8,465 nucleotides of DNA from contig DFKT01000017.1 in the NCBI GenBank assembly GCA_002373595.1, positions 1 to 8,465 of the forward strand, given 5' to 3'. The stretch comes from Lachnospiraceae bacterium UBA3638 (GTDB taxonomy: Bacteria; Bacillota; Clostridia; Lachnospirales; Lachnospiraceae). The translations under genes were made by a program, and so were the position numbers. Of the stretch, positions 1 through 6,389 are shown one piece after another. The notes beneath the pieces were generated by a model, which saw nothing but the letters and a program-made list of their open reading frames with translations, was not told the origin of the DNA and did not search any database. Numbering within the stretch: position 1 is the stretch's first letter; the number at the start of each line of letters is the position of its first letter.

Positions 1-686
1 AACTCATCATAGTCAGCGGTAACGATGAGGATATTGCCGGCATTGGTGAAAGCATATCCTGCAAGCTTAAGAGCTTCCTTATACTCATAGAGTACGGATC
101 CGTTCTCAACGGTCTTGCCTGCCTGGAGATCTGCAACTATTCCCTTAACGGCTGCATTCTCTACCGCATTGCCGATCTTATCCGGGTTGGGATGCCAGAG
201 CATCGTTCCCTTGGGAGATACCATGTATGCGTATGATCCGTCTACATCCTTGATCGCAACATCCTTAAGTATACGATTGAGCTGTGCGGTGGTCATGTCA
301 TCACCGCCGGATGCGAGGTCTACAGCCTTTGCAGCTTCCTCAGCGAGATTCTGAGCATAAGCCTTATACACTGTCTCTCCGAAATCTCTGGAAAAATTGA
401 TCGATACGGCAGCTTCCTGTGCCAGGTTCTGTGCGTATCCGCCGTATGCTTCCTCTCCGAATTCCGTAGCGAAGTCTACGCCGATAGCAGCTTCTTCAGC
501 AAGATTCTGTGCGTAGTTAAGATACGTATCCTCCAGGGTCTTGGTAGCCCTGCTGGTAGCAACAATAACCTGAACTACGACCGTTACGAACACTACTGCG
601 CTGATTAATAATGTGATCTTTGTGCTCATCTTGGAGAAGAAATTCAGATCTTTGCCGCTCTTTGACTGTACAGTGACATTTCCCAT
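1..686 (-). CDS. Methyl-accepting chemotaxis protein, N-terminal part (Cache sensor), cut by window edge
   Basis: N-terminal 228 residues of a chemoreceptor-type protein; the HAMP and signalling domains would lie beyond the left edge. After about 22 cytoplasmic residues comes one hydrophobic segment (residues 23-44), then an extracytoplasmic region. Residues 150-172 (DGSYAYMVSPKGTMLWHPNP, then DKIG) are the classic core of a Cache ligand-binding domain, so it probably senses a small extracellular solute and feeds CheA/CheW. Between membrane span and Cache, the helix-forming motif YAQNLAxEAA occurs at residues 58, 84 and 110, exactly 26 residues apart. The start is fixed by GGAGG 7 nt upstream (minus 698-694); another ATG at 691 is in a frame that soon closes. 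Family assignment rests on architecture, since the diagnostic signalling domain is not visible; a histidine kinase or cyclase with the same sensor cannot be excluded. Confidence 0.85.
   Translation of the reverse strand, partial: MGNVTVQSKSGKDLNFFSKMSTKITLLISAVVFVTVVVQVIVATSRATKTLEDTYLNYAQNLAEEAAIGVDFATEFGEEAYGGYAQNLAQEAAVSINFSRDFGETVYKAYAQNLAEEAAKAVDLASGGDDMTTAQLNRILKDVAIKDVDGSYAYMVSPKGTMLWHPNPDKIGNAVENAAVKGIVADLQAGKTVENGSVLYEYKEALKLAGYAFTNAGNILIVTADYDE
312..539 (-). repeat. Three-copy 26-residue (78-bp) in-frame tandem repeat in the chemoreceptor stalk
   Basis: The codons for YAQNLA begin at 515, 437 and 359, an exact 78-bp period. The units read YAQNLAEEAA, YAQNLAQEAA and YAQNLAEEAA. Each is preceded by a related run (LEDTYLN, GEEAYGG, GETVYKA), and the first two are followed by a matching FxxxF run (FATEF, FSRDF). 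The third copy fades after about 16 residues. Synonymous positions differ between copies, so the duplication is not recent, or the protein sequence is under selection. Confidence 0.85.
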
Positions 687-713
687 CTCATAACCTCCAA
701 AAGATAATAGATT

Positions 714-731
714 TGTATGGACCCCCATACA
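714..731 (-). promoter_or_regulatory. Perfect 7-bp inverted repeat at the predicted 5' end of the chemoreceptor mRNA
   Basis: On the minus strand TGTATGG and CCATACA flank a GGGT loop. The element begins about 3 nt after the predicted transcription start. It could be a 5' mRNA-stabilising hairpin or an operator. No downstream T-run, so it is not a terminator. Confidence 0.45.
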
Positions 732-740
732 TTTAATAGT

Positions 741-769
741 ATGATAAACCACTGAAAAATCGTGGTCAA
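741..769 (-). promoter_or_regulatory. Sigma-A-type promoter of the chemoreceptor gene
   Basis: On the minus strand, TTGACC (769-764) and TATCAT (746-741) are separated by 17 bp. Each box differs from consensus at one position. Predicted transcription start is about 734, giving a leader of about 48 nt before the ATG at 686. The -35 box sits just beyond the T-run of the rhomboid terminator, so the two genes are probably separate transcription units. Confidence 0.6.
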
Positions 770-774
770 GGACT

Positions 775-802
775 AAAAAACGGCCCCCGGAGGACCGTTT
801 TT
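775..802 (-). terminator. Rho-independent terminator of the rhomboid gene
   Basis: The minus-strand RNA reads AAAAACGGUCC, loop UCCGG, GGGCCGUUUUUU: an 11-bp stem with one G-U pair followed by six U. It starts 3 nt after the rhomboid stop codon. In the plus direction the same DNA would have a C-A mismatch, so it serves the minus strand best. Confidence 0.8.
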
Positions 803-805
803 GGA

Positions 806-1489
806 TCATTTCTTCCTATATATTCCGCCGGATCCCCTGACATTCAGCCGATATCCGATGATCCCGCCTATTACGCCGCCTACGATATGCCCGAGGTGGG
901 AGATATTATCATTGGCAAAAACGGCATCAATGACCTCTTTTCCTATAAAAATGACAGCGACGAGTATGAAAGTCAGAGGGATCTCTCCCTCCTTGAAGCT
1001 CGTAAAAGAAGACAAAAGGATGAATGCAAAGACTACTCCGCTCGCGCCGAGAAGAGCCGCATGCGGGAAAAAGATGTAATTGATCACTGCAGCTGCGAAG
1101 GCCGTGATCGCGGTGACGATCATAAGCATCTTGGATGAATACTTCTCCTCAAGCATGGGGCCAAGCAGGAGCAGATAGCTCATATTTCCGGCAAAATGAG
1201 ACCAGTCCTTATGCCCGAATACATGTCCGAAAGCACGCAGCCAGGTAAGAGGCGACGCAAGGGACGCCCTGTATGTCGAGAAAAGGAGTCTGTTGGACTT
1301 GCCGAAAGTAACATAGTTAAGGATCGTAGCGACAAGGCTTATCGCCACGATGCCAAGCACCACCGGTGCATTGAAGGATATCTTAAAACCGAGATTTATC
1401 TTTATCTTAGAGAGAAATTTCGGCTTGAAGCTTTTCTTCGATCCGGATGAAATTGTGGATGTCGACTTTTGGGCTTTCATACTGGACAT
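806..1489 (-). CDS. Rhomboid family intramembrane serine protease
   Basis: A membrane protease that cleaves substrates within or next to their transmembrane segments. The family signature is complete: HFAGN (H98, N102) for the oxyanion region, GASG (residues 148-151) with catalytic Ser150, and SHLGH with catalytic His198. Six or so hydrophobic segments run from residue 41 to 213, as in a basic six-span rhomboid core. Residues 1-40 are a Ser/Lys-rich basic tail, probably cytoplasmic. Length (227 aa) is normal for bacterial rhomboids. The start is uncertain: neither ATG 1489 nor ATG 1480 (residue 4) has a Shine-Dalgarno sequence, and an extended -10 box overlaps the first ATG, so translation may begin at 1480. 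Divergent from the macro-domain gene. The substrate is unknown. Confidence 0.92.
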   Translation of the reverse strand: MSSMKAQKSTSTISSGSKKSFKPKFLSKIKINLGFKISFNAPVVLGIVAISLVATILNYVTFGKSNRLLFSTYRASLASPLTWLRAFGHVFGHKDWSHFAGNMSYLLLLGPMLEEKYSSKMLMIVTAITAFAAAVINYIFFPHAALLGASGVVFAFILLSSFTSFKEGEIPLTFILVAVIFIGKEVIDAVFANDNISHLGHIVGGVIGGIIGYRLNVRGSGGIYRKK

Positions 1490-1496
1490 TATAACA
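1488..1496 (-). promoter_or_regulatory. Extended -10 box upstream of, and overlapping, the annotated rhomboid start
   Basis: Minus strand TGTTATAAT is a perfect extended -10 element (TGnTATAAT) with no recognisable -35 box. A start 6-7 nt downstream would fall at 1481-1480, that is, on or next to the ATG at 1480, producing a leaderless mRNA. An ordinary promoter further upstream in 1500-1560 is the alternative. Confidence 0.35.
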
Positions 1497-1540
1497 TTTT
1501 TTGAGCCAAATCACTCCTAAAACAACAAATAATGAGAGTA

Positions 1541-1549
1541 TGATATAAT
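1541..1549 (+). promoter_or_regulatory. Extended -10 promoter of the macro-domain gene
   Basis: TGATATAAT fits the extended -10 consensus TGnTATAAT. The sequence at the -35 position (AACAAC, 1521-1526) is poor, as is common for extended -10 promoters. Predicted transcription start is near 1556, about 40 nt before the ATG at 1596. Confidence 0.5.
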
Positions 1550-1595
1550 ACACTCATTCGAATAACAGACTTTTTCATACATAAAGGATCATGAT

Positions 1596-2789
1596 ATGCC
1601 ATTTCAGATAATCAGAAACGATATAACAAAAATGAAAGTCGATGCTATCGTCAACACTGCAAATCCGGAGCCTATATACGGTCCGGGTATTGATACCGCA
1701 GTGTACGAAGCGGCCGGGGGTGAAAAGCTCCTCGCGAAGAGACGAGAGATCGGTGTGATAAAAGCGGGCTGCTCTGCGATCACCGAAGGATTTGATCTGC
1801 CCGCCAAATACATCATTCACACAGTCGGAACTCCTTGGAGAGGCGGCTCGAACGGTGAGGAAGAAATCATCAGGAGTTGTTATAAAAGTGTCTTCAAGAT
1901 TGCTGCCGAGAATGATATAAAGAGTCTCGCTATCCCTCTTCTCGCATCGGGAAGCTATGGTTTTCCGAAAGGGATCGCACTTCGTGTCGCTCTGTCTGAG
2001 ACGGAAAGATTCCTTGGCGAGCATGATATCGACCTGTATCTCGTAGTCTTTGATGAAGAGTCTGTCAATCTCTCATCCGAACTGTTCGGAGATATCGATG
2101 AGTATATCAACAATAACTATGTAGAAGAGAAATCTGTTGAAGAGTATGATGATACGCCCAAGGGCCGCCCCGAAAGACCGGCCGCATCCGCAAGCATGGC
2201 TTTCATGGCACTCGGAAGCAGCGCAATGCTCTCTCCTTATTCCGAGTCAAAGCCACGCAGGTCACGGAAAAGATTTGGCGCGGCTAAGAAAGAATCATCA
2301 GGTATTATGGAGCCCGATGGACTTGATACTGATGGCTCTCCTTATTTTCTCGAAGAGTCCTGCGGATCCGATAATGCAGCACTGCAGACTTCGGGCGACG
2401 CACTATCCGCAAGAAGTCTCGATGAAGTGATAAGCGACCTGGATAAGACTTTCATGGAACTTGTCTTTTCATTCGCGGATCAGAAAGGAATCTCCGATGT
2501 CGATGTACAGAAGAAAGCAAACCTCGACAGAAAAGCCTTCTCGAAATTAAAGTGCGGGACTACCAAGAATCCCAGTAAGAATACCGCTCTCGCATTTGCG
2601 ATAGCATTGGAACTCAACCTCGATGAGACAAAGGATCTTCTCTCAAGAGCAGGCTTTGCACTTTCACCCTGCAGCAAGACCGATGTCATAGTGAAGTATT
2701 TCATCGAAAGAGAAGCCTATGATATATTCGCCGTAAACGTAGCGCTCTTCGAACACGGCGAGCAGATACTCGGATCTTCGGCTTCATAA
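1596..2789 (+). CDS. Macro-domain protein with C-terminal helical, HTH-like domain
   Basis: Macro domains bind ADP-ribose or its derivatives; some remove ADP-ribose from proteins. Residues 1-175 form the macro fold: VDAIVNTANP (N20, N23), then YGPGID (28-33) where the usual loop is GGGxD, and a second phosphate-binding loop ASGSYGFP (117-124). A low-complexity, partly basic linker (about 180-272) joins it to a compact C-terminal domain (275-392), whose segment DVDVQKKANLDRKAFSKLK and following helices resemble an XRE-like helix-turn-helix. This two-domain layout is familiar in Firmicutes; automated pipelines often label such proteins ADP-ribose deacetylase or RNase III inhibitor, without proof here. 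AAAGGA lies 7 nt before the ATG. First gene of a probable operon with the VWA and WYL genes. Whether it hydrolyses or only senses ADP-ribose cannot be read from sequence. Confidence 0.85.
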   Translation: MPFQIIRNDITKMKVDAIVNTANPEPIYGPGIDTAVYEAAGGEKLLAKRREIGVIKAGCSAITEGFDLPAKYIIHTVGTPWRGGSNGEEEIIRSCYKSVFKIAAENDIKSLAIPLLASGSYGFPKGIALRVALSETERFLGEHDIDLYLVVFDEESVNLSSELFGDIDEYINNNYVEEKSVEEYDDTPKGRPERPAASASMAFMALGSSAMLSPYSESKPRRSRKRFGAAKKESSGIMEPDGLDTDGSPYFLEESCGSDNAALQTSGDALSARSLDEVISDLDKTFMELVFSFADQKGISDVDVQKKANLDRKAFSKLKCGTTKNPSKNTALAFAIALELNLDETKDLLSRAGFALSPCSKTDVIVKYFIEREAYDIFAVNVALFEHGEQILGSSAS

Positions 2790-2831
2790 AAATGTCGCCC
2801 CGCAAGTGACCTGACCGAGTACAATAATTCT

Positions 2832-2837
2832 TATAAT
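2832..2837 (+). promoter_or_regulatory. Possible internal promoter (-10 TATAAT) before the VWA gene
   Basis: A perfect TATAAT lies in the 92-nt gap between the macro and VWA genes. The best -35 match, CTGACC at 2811-2816, is only 15 bp away, so strength is doubtful. It could give the VWA and WYL genes expression independent of the macro gene. No terminator is visible in this gap, so read-through remains likely. Confidence 0.35.
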
Positions 2838-2881
2838 GGCCTCAGTAACAGCAAACAAGCACCTTTACGGAGGAACCCATT

Positions 2882-3550
2882 ATGAGAGAAAATTTAACTG
2901 AGATCGTTTTCATACTCGACAGAAGCGGATCGATGGCAGGACTTGAATCGGATACGATAGGCGGATTCAATTCGATGCTCGATAAGCAGAAGAAGGAAGA
3001 AGGTGAAGCATTCATATCCACCGTCCTCTTCGATGACAGATGCGAAGTCATCCACGACAGAGCATCCATCGACAAAGTGGAAAAGCTTACCGAGGACGAT
3101 TATTATGTAAGAGGATGCACCGCACTTCTCGATGCGGTAGGCGGAGCGATCCATCACATCGGAAATGTCCATAAGTATGCCAGAGAAGAGGACAGACCGG
3201 CCAAGACTCTCTTCATCATCACGACCGACGGACTTGAGAATGCCAGCAAACACTACTCCCTCAGAGAAGTAAAGAAGATGATAAAACGCCAGCAGGAAAA
3301 GTATAATTGGGAATTCCTTTTCCTCGGTGCAAATATCGATGCTATAGAAGTCGCAGGCAGTATGGGCATCAGCAGGGACAGAGCAGCGAACTATCACTGT
3401 GACAGCGAAGGAACCGCTCTCAATTACAACGTCCTCTCCGCAGTAGTTTCGAAAGTAAGAAAGTCCAAGTCCGAATGTGTCGGAGCCGTATTTGCTGATG
3501 GCGACTGGAAAGCGGACATCGATGCGGACTTTGACGAAAGAACAGTATAA
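2882..3550 (+). CDS. von Willebrand factor A (VWA) domain protein
   Basis: A single-domain cytosolic VWA protein of 222 residues, expected to bind a divalent metal and act in protein-protein interaction or as part of a complex. The metal-site (MIDAS) motif is intact: DRSGS (D13, S15, S17), T80 in GCTALLDA, and D116 in TTDGLEN. No signal peptide or membrane span is present, so it is not a surface adhesin. It resembles the stand-alone TerY-like VWA proteins associated with stress or tellurite-type gene clusters, but no TerC or TerD gene is in the window. GGAGG (2869-2873) lies 8 nt before the ATG. It is followed after 23 nt by the WYL regulator. The partner is unknown; the macro protein is a natural candidate. 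Confidence 0.9.
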   Translation: MRENLTEIVFILDRSGSMAGLESDTIGGFNSMLDKQKKEEGEAFISTVLFDDRCEVIHDRASIDKVEKLTEDDYYVRGCTALLDAVGGAIHHIGNVHKYAREEDRPAKTLFIITTDGLENASKHYSLREVKKMIKRQQEKYNWEFLFLGANIDAIEVAGSMGISRDRAANYHCDSEGTALNYNVLSAVVSKVRKSKSECVGAVFADGDWKADIDADFDERTV

Positions 3551-3573
3551 ACAAATCTATCGGAGGTACATCT

Positions 3574-4563
3574 ATGCCAAAGGGATCCAATCAGAAATTA
3601 AAACTCTACTATCTCGCGAAGATCATGCTCCAGAAGACGGATGACGAGCATATGCTCACGATGCCGGAGATCCTGAAATCCCTGAAGGCATATGATGTAA
3701 CTGCCGACAGAAAGAGCATTTATGACGATATGGAAGCACTTCGCGTGCTCGGGATAGATGTCATCGGCGAGAAGGAAGGACGCAACTTCTACTATCACGT
3801 AGGCGGTAAGCATTTCGAGATAGCAGAGCTCAAACTCCTCGTCGATGCTATCCAGTCGTCCAAGTTTATCACAGAGAAAAAATCAAATGAGCTCATAAAG
3901 AAGCTCACCGATATGGCAAGCTCATATGAAGCGACTCAGCTCAAGCGTCAGGTATATGTACAGAGCAGAGTTAAGACCATGAACGAGAGTATCTACTACT
4001 CCGTCGACGAGATCCACAGAGCCATCGCTGAGAACAGACAGGTTTCATTCGAATACATGAAGTGGAATGAGCGAAAGCAGATGGTCCCTCACCGCAAGAA
4101 GCCGTATACCGTCAGTCCGTGGGCTCTCACCTGGGATGATGAGAACTACTACCTCATCGCATTCGATGAAGAAGCCGCTAAGATAAAGCACTTCCGCGTG
4201 GATAAGATGGCGCATATCAGCGTCCTTGATGAGAAGCGCACCGGTAAGGAACAGTTTAAGAATTTCGATCTCGCCAAGTACGCCAAGATGAGTTTCGGTA
4301 TGTACGGCGGTGATACCGTTAAGGTAAAGATTGCTTTTGAGAACAGTTTAGTCGGAGTCTTTATCGACAGATTCGGCAAAGACATAACCATCTTCCCCTC
4401 TAAGAAAGATGGCTGGTCAGAGATAAATGTAGATGTCGCAATGAGCGATCAGTTCCTCGGATGGATATTTGCTTTAGGATCCAAGGTGCAGATCCTCGGT
4501 CCGGATGAAGTTATAGAGAAATACAAAAAAGAACTGAATGAGATGATAAAGAATTATAAGTAG
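3574..4563 (+). CDS. WYL-domain transcriptional regulator (wHTH-WYL-WCX)
   Basis: A ligand-responsive DNA-binding regulator. The N-terminal winged helix-turn-helix occupies about residues 7-75, with the recognition region around TADRKSIYDDMEALRVLG, as in DeoR/YafY-type proteins. The WYL domain follows (about 143-213): PWALTWDDENYYLIAFD and the basic HFRVDKM (R208), positions which in this family bind ligands, possibly nucleotides or nucleic acid. A WCX-type C-terminal domain (about 247-325) completes the usual length of about 330 residues. GGAGG is 7 nt before the ATG. WYL proteins frequently control phage-defence and DNA-stress genes (for example CapW and BrxR), so it may regulate its own operon or the facing NERD-TIR operon. 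Its stop codon directly abuts the stop codon of the NERD-TIR gene. Confidence 0.92.
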   Translation: MPKGSNQKLKLYYLAKIMLQKTDDEHMLTMPEILKSLKAYDVTADRKSIYDDMEALRVLGIDVIGEKEGRNFYYHVGGKHFEIAELKLLVDAIQSSKFITEKKSNELIKKLTDMASSYEATQLKRQVYVQSRVKTMNESIYYSVDEIHRAIAENRQVSFEYMKWNERKQMVPHRKKPYTVSPWALTWDDENYYLIAFDEEAAKIKHFRVDKMAHISVLDEKRTGKEQFKNFDLAKYAKMSFGMYGGDTVKVKIAFENSLVGVFIDRFGKDITIFPSKKDGWSEINVDVAMSDQFLGWIFALGSKVQILGPDEVIEKYKKELNEMIKNYK

Positions 4564-5577
4564 TTATCTGCTTTCTCTCTTTATCTTCTTAACCTTTTCT
4601 ACCAGTTCGTCTATAATCTCTTCGTTTATCTTGGGCATGATGCGGTACTGATATTCGGTGAGATTTGATTTGTAATAATCACTTATCTCACTGTCGGGGA
4701 GATTTTCAACCCACAGCGGAAGTATCGGTTTGTTGATCTCAAGTGCTTTGACGAATTCTTTTTTGACTTCTTCGCTTCTCTGTGCGGGGATCGAAAGCAG
4801 GATAACGAAAGCATCGCACTCTTCTATCGCCTGCATCTCTTCATTTAGGTAAAACTGTCCCATAGGAACATCCTTCGGTGCGCGCCATACATTGACTCCC
4901 CTGTCCTCGAGCGCAGTCTGTACTTCTTTCGATAGTTCGGAATTATTCTGATTATAACTTAAGAATACAAATGGCGGTCTCTCCGGCCTCGGCGCTCCGT
5001 AGAGTCCCGTCTCCCAGAAATAGAAAAGATCATGAGAATCCTTATCCGTCAGATCATCGTATAGTCCCTCTCTGTCACCTCGCTTAAGTCTGATACTGAT
5101 ACCGAGTACCTTGTGCAGGAATCGGGAACTGTCCATGATGTCATCACTTACTACAAGAAGAGACGGATCGAAGTCCGGCGGAAGCATATCGGTATGGATA
5201 TCAAAGCAGGGAAGGCACTCAAACTCATAGATAAGAGGAGAGAGATTAAACATCCTCTTTAAATACTCTCTAAGTTCAGCTTTTCTCTTCTCTCTCTTCT
5301 CAGGATCGACGAAACTCTTCTTCCCGTCAGCATACCTGTATGTCCACTGCCCGTTCTCTCTACCGAAACCATTGATACTCTTGATATCGAGAATGAAGAC
5401 TCCCATATGTGGAATAAAGAGGAGCATGTCGAATCCGTACTTCTCTCCACTCTCAGATACGATCTCCGGCGCCAGAGATGCCCCAATATAATCGGGAAGC
5501 TCCTTCGTGATGAAGTCATACATGATCCCCATTGGGAGACTCATTTTGTCGGGTATGGTTCCTATGATCCTGGCCAT
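4564..5577 (-). CDS. NERD-TIR fusion protein (nuclease-like domain plus TIR domain)
   Basis: A soluble 337-residue two-domain protein. Residues about 20-110 match the NERD fold, a PD-(D/E)XK-like nuclease relative: YGFDMLLF (D50), then GVFILDIKSINGFG (D64, K66) and a GQW run, giving the D...DxK pattern. Residues 202-315 are a TIR domain: FVFLSYNQNN (box 1, strand A), WRAPKDVPMG (BB loop), DAFVILLS, then SEEVKKEFVKAL, in which E274 matches the catalytic glutamate of NAD-cleaving TIRs, and PILPLW. It may therefore degrade NAD+ or make an ADP-ribose signal; nuclease activity is less certain. Ribosome site GAGGAG (5589-5584) lies in the last codons of the upstream membrane gene, 6 nt before ATG, so translation is likely coupled. 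Last gene of a four-gene operon. A defence effector role is inferred. Confidence 0.87.
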   Translation of the reverse strand: MARIIGTIPDKMSLPMGIMYDFITKELPDYIGASLAPEIVSESGEKYGFDMLLFIPHMGVFILDIKSINGFGRENGQWTYRYADGKKSFVDPEKREKRKAELREYLKRMFNLSPLIYEFECLPCFDIHTDMLPPDFDPSLLVVSDDIMDSSRFLHKVLGISIRLKRGDREGLYDDLTDKDSHDLFYFWETGLYGAPRPERPPFVFLSYNQNNSELSKEVQTALEDRGVNVWRAPKDVPMGQFYLNEEMQAIEECDAFVILLSIPAQRSEEVKKEFVKALEINKPILPLWVENLPDSEISDYYKSNLTEYQYRIMPKINEEIIDELVEKVKKIKRESR

Positions 5578-5580
5578 GAG

Positions 5581-6375
5581 TTACTCCTCTAAACGATTAG
5601 ATTTTTCATCTTTAGATTCTAATAGCTTTAGATTTTTGTCTTTTCCAAAATCCAATGAAATCGATGTGGATGTAAATACAGTTTTTACTAGCCAAACAAG
5701 AAATACGAAAACAAGAACAGGGATGATACAAGTAGTAACGATCATAACAGCAAGAGATTCTATCAAATTGCTCAAAAACGAAGAGACATTATCAATCGTA
5801 TTTCCTGCCACAGCGGCTATTTCTCCAAGGAATCCTGTACTTTCGTCTTCTTCAATTTCAAGATTACCATAACTTTCTATAGTATGATCAATCCTTGAAG
5901 ACTGCGTATCATACAAAAGATCAGAGAGTGCAACACTCAGTGGTACTATCATCCAAATCACAAGTGCAACAAAAGCTATCTTCTTGCCAACTTCCTCAAC
6001 CCTCTTCTTACCCATCGTATATCCAAGAATGAAAATCAAACACGCAGCGGGAATCAAGATTTTAAATGCAATCTTTGCCGAAATCAAAAGAAGAAATTTC
6101 TCAAAATAAAGAATGCTGAGTATCACAAGGAAATACTTCGCCAACTCTGCCAATGTCTGGGCTATTGGAGTACACGCATCTCCCGGCAAAAGAGTAAGTG
6201 CACCTGACGTTGCAGTCGCTCCTCCGGACAATGCCATTACCTTTGCTATCTTTTCATCCGTTTGCTCAACGCAATGATCAGTGAAAGCGGGTCTCTGAGC
6301 CAAAGAATACAGGACAGTATACGAAAAAACTGCCAAAAAAACAGTCAAAGCAATAATAGCTATCTTTCTGTTCAT
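5581..6375 (-). CDS. Five-span integral membrane protein of unknown family
   Basis: I do not recognise the family. From ATG 6375 it has 264 residues and five hydrophobic segments, about 5-25, 80-98, 104-122, 131-152 and 210-232. A loop of about 55 residues between the first two spans holds two cysteines (C35, C68), outside the cell if the N-terminus is inside, and could form a disulfide. A second long acidic loop lies between the fourth and fifth spans, and the C-terminal 30 residues are charged and probably cytosolic. GGAGG at 6387-6383, 7 nt from ATG 6375, fixes this start; the frame is open to an ATG at 6393, but that start overlaps the previous stop and has no ribosome site. It sits between the DUF4230 and NERD-TIR genes (gaps 14 and 3 nt). 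It may be the membrane partner or channel of the TIR protein; this is inference. Confidence 0.85.
   Translation of the reverse strand: MNRKIAIIALTVFLAVFSYTVLYSLAQRPAFTDHCVEQTDEKIAKVMALSGGATATSGALTLLPGDACTPIAQTLAELAKYFLVILSILYFEKFLLLISAKIAFKILIPAACLIFILGYTMGKKRVEEVGKKIAFVALVIWMIVPLSVALSDLLYDTQSSRIDHTIESYGNLEIEEDESTGFLGEIAAVAGNTIDNVSSFLSNLIESLAVMIVTTCIIPVLVFVFLVWLVKTVFTSTSISLDFGKDKNLKLLESKDEKSNRLEE
5584..5589 (-). promoter_or_regulatory. Ribosome binding site of the NERD-TIR gene inside the preceding gene
   Basis: Minus-strand GAGGAG encodes the final two Glu codons of the membrane protein and lies 6 nt before the NERD-TIR ATG. The upstream stop and downstream start are only 3 nt apart, which points to translational coupling and a fixed stoichiometry. 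Confidence 0.75.
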
Positions 6376-6382
6376 ATCATAT

Positions 6383-6387
6383 CCTCC
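6383..6387 (-). promoter_or_regulatory. Ribosome binding site that decides the start of the membrane protein
   Basis: GGAGG is 7 nt before ATG 6375, while the in-frame ATG at 6393 lies upstream of it and would place this motif inside the coding sequence. The shorter protein (264 instead of 270 residues) is therefore preferred. Confidence 0.8.
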
Positions 6388-6389
6388 GC

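Noticed and set aside
1575..2024. Long open frame antisense to the macro gene
   Set aside because: It is a shadow of the strongly supported macro gene, with no ribosome site or recognisable protein pattern. The same holds for open frames antisense to the rhomboid, VWA, WYL and NERD-TIR genes.
2807..2816. Direct repeat TGACCTGACC before the VWA gene as a regulator site
   Set aside because: Two adjacent 5-bp copies are too short to separate from chance.
2882..3550. Assignment of the VWA gene to a tellurite-resistance (ter) operon
   Set aside because: No TerC, TerD or other ter genes are in the window, so only the general VWA class is claimed.
4564..5577. Classical Thoeris ThsB identity for the TIR protein
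   Set aside because: ThsB proteins are short stand-alone TIRs; here the TIR is fused to a NERD domain and no ThsA with SIR2, SLOG or membrane-macro layout is present.
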